Part shown: in pieces, positions 57,936 to 64,000 of the stretch | How the letters are laid out: each line of letters starts with the position of its first letter | Numbering within the stretch: position 1 is the first letter of the stretch | Origin: Taudactylus pleione | Taxonomy: Eukaryota > Chordata > Amphibia > Anura > Myobatrachidae | Assembly (NCBI GenBank): GCA_031769625.1 | Contig: JAUIMM010000088.1 | Location: 5,843,501 to 5,907,500 of the forward strand | Direction: 5' to 3' | DNA: 64,000 nt | Made by a program: the position numbers and the translations under genes | Notes under the pieces: generated by a model | The model's database searches: none | The model's input: the letters and a program-made list of their open reading frames with translations, nothing else | What the model was told of the DNA's origin: nothing

Positions 57936-59145
57936 TGTGTTTTAGTAATTTACATTTTTTTAATGTAGCCAATATAGAAAGTTGTTTCTGCTGTATTAGG
58001 TTTGTCTTATAAGTGCAAGTGATATAGGCTTGGTGTAAACCTGGTGCATTTGCTGCTGGCGCAGATGTGCATGCATCTTGCAATAGTTGTAACTTCGCAT
58101 AGGCCCACAATTACGGCTGTTTTAGTAAAGGAATATTACTCCAGTGATTTACGCCAGTGATGTAGGATGCAATTGTGTCCAACTCAACTTCAACCACAGT
58201 GTGTGTTCATCGCAGTTGGCAGGGGTTGGGAACTATTGCAGACACAGACACAGGAGGCAGGTTCCGACCGGGGATGTAGCCAGTGGCGGTTTAAGAGAGG
58301 TGGGGGCTCGTGTGCAGGCTAGGTGCAAGCCACCTCCTCTCCGGTAGTGACTTTGTGCCAGAGTCTACTGCGCATGTCCAGGTCTCTGGGAACATGGCGG
58401 CCGTTCTATGTTCCTGGAGACTTCTCCACTGTGCATGAGCAAATCACAGGGAAAATGGCCACAGCTGCATTATGTCTGCAGAGCCGGGCAACGTGGGACT
58501 ACAGAGAGGTGAATATAATGATATGGGTGAAGGGTATGTTGTGTGGGTCCCCTGGACCAAGCGGCCCGTGTGCACCACATAGCCTGCATAGATTATAGAT
58601 ACAACAATGGATGTAGCCATGACTACTAAGATGCAGCCACATCTCTAGCATGACCTAGTTGCAATTCCAAACTCCCAAATGTGTTTAGGTATGGCTATAG
58701 ATAAAAAGCAAACTAGCCTTGTCAGAGGCAATCAGCTGACATATTCATATCACACAATACCCTAGTGGGTATAACTACACACAACAGTAGGCATACTTTG
58801 CCCTTCTGTAGTGCTAGACTACCCCCCTCATACCCTACCTCCTAAAACATCTTTAAACTGCCACATGTACAGGGGGCTCCTGCTGTATGAGGCATCCGAT
58901 CACTACAAAAATGCCTCACAACCTCATGCAAGTCACGAAGATCATGTTGATGATGGGACAGTCCTCTTAAATCAGGACAGATCTACGAAATCAGCACAGT
59001 TGGGGCATTACTCTGCTTATTTTCAATTGCTCCAGCCAGTTACAGGCAGTGCTTGCTGATGAATGCACAGCTTTTATCATTCTGGGGTACAAAGAGTACA
59101 GGGCTAAAGGTGTCTGTGAAATTTAGGAGGATTGGATTAGGCCTA
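57935..59145. other. No gene seen; one partial repeat
   Basis: Around 58275-58320, AGTGGCGGTTTAAGAGAGGT resembles the repeat at the window end (63917). No gene is supported. Confidence 0.45.
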
Positions 59146-59308
59146 GGGGTATATTTACTAAAGTGAGAGATTTTAGAAGTGGAGATGTTGCCTATAGCAA
59201 CCAATCAGATTCTAGCTATTATATTCTAGAAGGTGCTAGTTAAATGTTTAGTTGAATCTGATGATTGGTTGCTATGGGCAACATCTCCACTTTAGTAAAT
59301 ATACCCTC
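59146..59308. mobile_element. Hairpin MITE, intact relative of the split one at 34959
   Basis: GGGGTATATTTACTAAAGTG pairs with CACTTTAGTAAATATACCC. The inner words GGAGATGTTGCC and GGCAACATCTCC, and AACCAATCAGATT and AATCTGATGATTGGTT, also pair. TA lies on the left (59144-59145) and a TA two bases beyond the right end. Confidence 0.88.
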
Positions 59309-59310
59309 TA

Positions 59311-59965
59311 GACCAGGACCGGCCAAGATGTCGATCGCAAACTACCGGTAGGTCGTAGAGCTCCCGCCAGTAGATAGCGACCAACTTGCTGCAATGAACT
59401 GGGTACGCTGGTATCTGAAGCAATCAGAGGCTAAAGAAGCATCTGATCGCTTCTGAGGCCAGCGTTCCCAGTAATGCATTGCGCGGGTGACGTCATGATG
59501 TCATCCGCGATGTGAGAATCTTGCGCGCCTTTTGGATCTAGTTAGATCGAGTCAACGGCAGCGGGAGTGAAAGCGGGAGCACTGACAGCATACAGCGGTC
59601 CCCTGCATGAAGACAGGTAAGTAATGCACAGGGGAGTGGGGCCTGTTCTACACTGGGAGGGGGCACCAGTACTGAGGGCACAGCATAAGGGGCACTGCAT
59701 AAGGGGCTCCAATATTGGGGACACTGCATAAGGGGCTCTAATACAGGGGGCATTGCATAATTGGCACAACTACAGGGGGCATTGCATAAGGGGCACAACT
59801 ACAAGGGGCACTGCAAAAGGAGCACAACTGCACTGCATAATAAGCACGGATATAATACAAAGTGTACTAGTACACAATCTGAGGCGCTACCTTAGGTCAA
59901 TTCAGTCGTGCAAAATATAAATAAATAAGTCAATAGTAAACAAAGGAAAAAAACAAAGGGTTGAT

Positions 59966-60012
<47 letters not shown>

Positions 60013-60630
60013 AACGATGCTGCCATATATCTGGGAAGTCACCCTAGGGAATAATATCATAGAGAACTATCAAAATAGATGAAATTGCACATGTGATGAT
60101 GTGATGTGTTCCTACCATAACACTGTAGATCAATTTATGTAGTACTTATCACCCCTATTGGGGACACACAATATAATATAAAAAGAGGGACTGTGTGAGT
60201 ATCCTTAAAAAAGCATATTTAATAAGCACGCTGTGCAATCTATAAAATCGTCAAAAGACAAAGACAAATCAAGCATGAAATCAGATAATACATCTAATTA
60301 ATCATGTGTAAGAGACAGCTGTCTGTGACAGGGACACTCGTCAGCCCCACCACCAGAGGACTCGCATCACATGCGCCATTTCATCTATTGTTATAGTTCT
60401 TTCTGCCTAATAGGCACAACTACTGCGGGCATTGCATAAGTGGCTCTAATTTGAATTGGGGATACTATGTGTGATTTTGGCAGGACAGACCCCACGCCCC
60501 TTGCTGCGATGTCACGCCCCCTTTTTGCATGCCATGCCCCCTTTTTCGGACACAGAAGATGATGATAGGTTTTTAGCTTTAAAATTAGATAACAGAGTCA
60601 AAAAGTCTGGCCACCCCTTCCCTAGACTCT
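59311..60630. mobile_element. Probable hAT composite with a nested insertion
   Basis: The left part begins near CAGGACCGGCCAAGATGTCG and the right part ends AGTCTGGCCACCCCTTCC, which look like diverged hAT ends. Inside, a minisatellite of about 32 bp (GGGGGCATTGCATAAGGGGC type, 59660-59850) is broken off at AATAAGCACGG and resumes at 60410 (AATAGGCACAACTACTGCGG). About 560 bp were therefore inserted between, including a (TA)n tract at 59967-60009. The origin of the inserted part is unknown. Confidence 0.5.
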
Positions 60631-60696
60631 TATCCTGTCGTGCTACATAGGAGTCACATGGGTGTCTGTGATTATAATTGCACTGGACAGGACAAA

Positions 60697-61197
60697 GGGT
60701 CTCATTTAGAGATGTACACTGATCCGATTTTATGTTATGCAGTTGAGCGATTATCTGAGAAATGCATATACATCCAAACGTGCATGCGGCAAGACACCTC
60801 TGCGATCCCTCACACATACCTTCAAGGATCGCAGTGTGATAGCCAGGAAGGCACCATTTGGGTTAGGAAACAGGGGAGTGGTCGGCAAAACGCAGGAGTG
60901 TCGATGCCGATTTGGGGGTGGGTCACAGCAGGAGTCTGCAATCCCCTACGTACATACAATGGTTCAAGCTCAGTCCAGGCACCCATGCAGCATGACCATA
61001 GGGTTACTAACATGGGCGATTATCAGAGGATATCAGTGTATGGACTGCGAATGTGTACGCAGTTGCGGTGCTGTTTGCAATGGCTCCGGTGGTCTCAGTA
61101 TTGTTTAGGGATGGTGCTATTTTACAAATAATCACTCCTCCACACTATACGTAATCGCAGCTACGATTGCAACACCATACATCTCTGAATCAGGCCC
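60697..61197. mobile_element. GATTCAG-type MITE with 3-bp duplication AAA
   Basis: It begins GGGTCTCATTTAGAGATGTA and ends ATCTCTGAATCAGGCCC. AAA flanks both sides (60694-60696 and 61198-61200). Interior as in 55992-56493. The overlapping frames of 123-163 codons are artefacts. Confidence 0.85.
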
Positions 61198-61221
61198 AAA
61201 GTCCTAAGTGGACAGTACCAT

Positions 61222-61486
61222 CAGAGCCGTAACTAGTCTTTTTGGTGCCCTGTGCCAGAAGGAGCATTGGCGCCCCCCTCATTTTTCAAAGGGACATAAT
61301 GCACACAAAACAGGGGAATGGACTTATGGGGAAGGACTAGGGAAGAGATAGGAGAGGCCAGGAGATGCTGAGGATGAAATAAGTGAGAATGATAATAAAC
61401 AGAAATTTGACAGGCCCAAACAGCGCCCCCTGACCTGTGGTGCCCTGTACGATGGCACCGGCCGCACTACCCTAGCTAAGGCCCTG
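61222..61486. mobile_element. hAT-type MITE with CAGAGCCGTAACTAG ends
   Basis: It runs from CAGAGCCGTAACTAGTC to CCTAGCTAAGGCCCTG and matches 54566-54859 along its length. The flanking octamers do not match, so the duplication is lost. Confidence 0.8.
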
Positions 61487-61489
61487 AGT

Positions 61490-61677
61490 GGGAAGCAATC
61501 GGGAAGCCGACTGCCTAAATACCGGCAGCCGGCTTCCCGACTGTCATATCCCGGCAAGGGTGAAATGCCGGGTGTCTAGATGTAGACGCCCGCATTTCCC
61601 CGACGCGGGGAGACCGGCGCCCGGCATCCCGATCGTAGGGATGCCGGGCGCCACGAGCAGAAAGCCGCGGGGGGGAG
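61490..61677. repeat. GC-rich palindromic stretch (CCGGCATCCCGATCGTAGGG type)
   Basis: CGGGAAGCCGACTGCC pairs with GGCAGCCGGCTTCCCG, and GGCGCCCGGCATCCC with GGGATGCCGGGCGCC. It is probably a MITE whose other end lies near 61990, enclosing the TTAGGG-like tract. Confidence 0.6.
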
Positions 61678-61905
61678 GGTTAGGTTTAGGGTAGGGGGAG
61701 GGAGGGTTAGGGTTAGGCTCCCCCGGGGGGGACTTAGGGTTAGGCATCCCCCGGGGGACTTAGGTTTAGGCAGTGGGGAAGGGGGTGGTTAGGGTTAGGC
61801 ACTTAGAGGGGGGATTAGGGTTAGGCACTTGGGGGGGAAGATAGGGTTAGGCACCTCTAAGGAGGGTTAGGGTTAGGGGGGTTAGGTTAGGTTAGTACAT
61901 ACTTA
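61678..61905 (+). repeat. Degenerate TTAGGG-like minisatellite
   Basis: Words GGTTAGGGTTAGGCAC and GGTTAGGG recur about ten times, separated by G-rich spacers. It looks like a diverged tract inside a repeat rather than a true telomere, because the spacing is irregular and unit length varies. Confidence 0.85.
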
Positions 61906-62087
61906 CCTATCCACGATCGGGATTTCCAGCGCTGTCGGGCATCCGCTGCTTCTAACTCTGCTCTTGTCGGGCTGCCGCTGACGGGAATCGGGAATATTTC
62001 AAACCCATTCCCCCTGAGTACCATGTTGGGTTGTCAGCAAAAGTAAACAGGTACAAACTGAACAAATGGTTCCCAGTTTACATACTG

Positions 62088-62185
62088 TACACTGGGGGTG
62101 ACTCAGAGCTGCACACTCTGGGGGTGACTCAGAGCTGCACACACTGGGGGTTATTCGGAGCTGCACACACACTGGGGGTGACTAC
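62088..62185 (+). repeat. Short minisatellite, about 27-bp units
   Basis: Three to four units of ACTGGGGGTGACTCAGAGCT followed by GCACAC. No function is suggested. Confidence 0.85.
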
Positions 62186-62559
62186 AACTTTGACTCTGTT
62201 TGCTTGCCCATACATTGGGTACAGGATGGATTCCCACCATGACTCGATAATGTATGTGGATGGGTCTGATAGCATATAAAGGGACATCTGGGGGATCTGA
62301 AGGCATATAAGGTGCATTTGGAGCAGATGGAATGTAAAGGGGCAAGTGGGAGCCTACAATCAGAGAAATTACATTGTTGTAAACCCCCTGCGGTTTTGGT
62401 CACACCCCTGACCAAGCTCCCTGGCCATACCGCCTGCTTAGGATTCTAAAAAACAAAAGAGGGTAATCCTATATGAAAGGAAGGTTCTGAGTTTTTTTTT
62501 ATGTGTTTGTTAGTAAAAACTTCTTAACTTTTTAAAACATGTTATAATAATGTCCCCTA

Positions 62560-62925
62560 GTTATTGTGTAATATCCCCCTATGCAAGGTAGTATGTCTGA
62601 CACTGTGCATCGCACTACAGCGCATATCTGTCATTACACAGGCAGACAATTCCCAGCATGTCTCTGGAGCGGCTCAAGAGGGCAGGAGCAGGTCACGTGA
62701 CCAGTGTAAGACAAGTGACAGTTGGCAGCGAGCAGCAGTTGGTCAGGGAGTGTCTGAGGTAACAGTCGGAGAGCAGGACACCAGCGCTGGTGAAAGGCTC
62801 CTGCCAGCAACCAGCAGCTGAGTGACAGGCAGCACTGTTAGTGAGCCGGCCCATGGAGGCGGAGAGTGGTGCCTTAGACCAGTCCCTGAATCAGCCCCAG
62901 TCTACTGAGCACTGAGGCCTGCAGT
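62560..62925. promoter_or_regulatory. Candidate TATA-less promoter (ZNF143-like site and CACGTG palindrome)
   Basis: ACAATTCCCAGCATG (62646-62660) is very close to the ZNF143/Staf site (ACTACAATTCCCAGCATGC type). The perfect 12-bp palindrome GGTCACGTGACC (62691-62702) contains the GTCACGTGAC CLEAR/E-box bound by USF- and TFE-type factors. The two lie about 30 bp apart, and the following 220 bp is GC-richer than its surroundings. No TATA box is visible. An ATG at 62853 opens only 20 codons (MEAESGALDQ…) before a stop, with no convincing splice donor, so no first exon can be claimed. The direction of any transcript is unknown. Confidence 0.4.
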
Positions 62926-63327
62926 AAGGGGCGACGAGAGGGGGGGGGGTACAGTTTACCTGGGCCCAGGCTCCAGAGGGGTCCGGCGGGGGCCCGGGTC
63001 TGGCGCCGCCCCCCCCTCACTTCCTTCCTCCCTCCCTCTGCAGCAGCCCAGCGCTGTGTGCTGGGCTGCAGCGGGAGATTGCTTGCGGCTGCTAAGTAGC
63101 AGCCACAGCAATCTCCTATGCCTGAAGGGGGGAGCGATCACACTGATCGCGCCCCCCACTGGCTTTGTGCCGGGCTGAGGGGCTCACAGCGCCCCCTCCC
63201 CGGCGCGCAGCGCCGCTTCGCCGCGCTGCAAAGCTCTTTTTTTTTCTCAAGGGGGCGTGGCCACACCTTCTGAAATTAGGCCACGCCCCCTCTTTACCGG
63301 GGCCCGGCGTGGCTCTCTACGCCCCTG
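62926..63327. mobile_element. GC-rich hAT-type MITE, copy 2
   Basis: It starts AAGGGGCGACG (one base from the expected CAGGGGCG) and ends TACGCCCCTG. The perfect duplication CCTGCAGT lies at 62918-62925 and 63328-63335. It matches 6445-6825. It sits directly downstream of the promoter-like stretch. Confidence 0.93.
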
Positions 63328-63335
63328 CCTGCAGT

Positions 63336-63916
63336 GTCTGAAAGGGGAGCTGGCAGGTGTCTGCTTAGTGATCAGACCTGTGCTGCTGTGGTGACTCCTC
63401 CCGGCTGGAGTGTGTGAAGAGGGGCTCAGCTTCCACTGCCTGACAGCTGCCAGCCTAAATGTAGTGCCTGTGCAGCTGAATGAAATGAGGAGACAGTGAA
63501 TACAGCTGACATTGCTCACTGCTCTCACCCTGTAGTACATATTTATATAACAGGGCACGCTTCCTTCCCCAGTCTGCACTCATAGAGCAGTATTAAGTGA
63601 CTGTAGTGTAAACAGAGGCTCATTATATCATTATGTCCCTATAAAGAAAGGAAGAGACCGCTCAGGATCTAAAGAAATAATGTAATGGTCAGTGAGATAA
63701 AGTGACTGAGAAATAACTTGTTTGCTCTTTAATGTGCACCAACAATAACCTGGCCAGGTAGGACTCCCAGGATTAGCCTCAGGTTAGAGTATATTACTGA
63801 CATTATAATTGCACTGTATGCAAGTTTTGTTTTTTTCTTTTGTGGTATTAACAAAACAATAGTTAGAGTAACCTTAGACATATAATGAAAGTGTTGCTTA
63901 ATCATATGATATTACC
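63336..63916. other. No gene seen; continuation of the GC-richer stretch, then AT-rich
   Basis: The first 200 bp continues the sequence interrupted by the MITE. No coding frame or splice site is convincing. Confidence 0.4.
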
Positions 63917-64000
63917 AGGGGCGTCTTAAGAGAGGAGGGGGCCCATGTGCATTCCCCATGCAGGGCCCCCTCCTCTCTTCCCGGTGGCCGGCAGCCGACT
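63917..64000. mobile_element. Repeat starting CAGGGGCGTCTTAAGAGAGG, cut by the window end
   Basis: The start resembles a hAT MITE end and a similar word occurs at about 58285. It contains a hairpin (GAGAGGAGGGGGC … GCCCCCTCCTCTC). The rest is outside the window. Confidence 0.55.

Noticed and set aside
60640..61131. Overlapping frames of 163 and 123 codons
   Set aside because: They lie inside a GATTCAG-type MITE bounded by AAA duplications, with no protein similarity.
61678..61905. True telomere or chromosome end
   Set aside because: The TTAGGG words are irregular, interrupted, and followed by more than 2 kb of ordinary sequence.
62853..62915. A short first exon beginning MEAESGALDQ
   Set aside because: It stops after 20 codons, the -3 base is not favourable, and no good splice donor follows. 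It is kept only as context for the promoter candidate.

Overview
The window looks like intergenic or intronic DNA from a vertebrate, most likely an anuran amphibian. I infer this from the repeat content: several hAT families with 8-bp target duplications, a Tc1-like element, an L1/Tx1-type LINE remnant, two L2-type LINE tails, a Neptune/Penelope-like element, a probable tyrosine-recombinase retroelement, long tandem arrays, and many palindromic MITEs with ends such as GGGCCTGATTCAG and TATTTACTAAG. The species cannot be named from the sequence. I found no intact host protein-coding gene, tRNA, rRNA or CRISPR array. Nearly every long open frame is a by-product of repeats. Layout, left part: 1-840 is the 3' end of a hAT element. 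A hairpin MITE lies at 1204-1403, a dead Tc1 element at 2577-4195, and an L1/Tx1 reverse-transcriptase remnant on the minus strand at about 4290-4960. A complete but internally rearranged hAT with perfect 8-bp duplications spans 7408-10210. From 12 to 21 kb there is a cluster of MITEs, including a palindrome nested inside another MITE, and a 30-bp minisatellite at 15.9-17.1 kb. A satellite of 94-bp and 88-bp units fills 22.4-24.7 kb, followed by a decayed retroelement at 24.7-27.1 kb. Layout, middle: a non-autonomous hAT with a C-rich minisatellite spans 28946-30611. A second, reverse-oriented member of the 7408-10210 hAT family spans 30730-34867. Inside it lies the most striking item in the window: a broken, intron-less copy of part of a host gene of the TFIIS-central-domain/SPOC family (PHF3/DIDO1/SPOCD1 type), at about 32396-33431. 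From 34959 to 38836 there is a nested tower of palindromic elements whose order can be read from their target duplications. A tandem repeat of about 800 bp then runs into a 5'-truncated Penelope-like element (reverse transcriptase plus GIY-YIG nuclease remnants) at 40544-42800. Layout, right part: 44.6-61.5 kb is a patchwork of GATTCAG-type MITEs with unspecific 3-bp duplications, hAT MITEs and two LINE tails. A degenerate TTAGGG-like tract lies at 61.7-61.9 kb. At 62.56-62.93 kb a GC-richer, apparently single-copy stretch carries a ZNF143-like motif followed by a perfect GGTCACGTGACC palindrome, which resembles a TATA-less promoter. It is the only place where I suspect a real host gene start, and it is interrupted by a hAT MITE. 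No genes here form an operon or pathway. The useful information is the insertion history and the captured host sequence.
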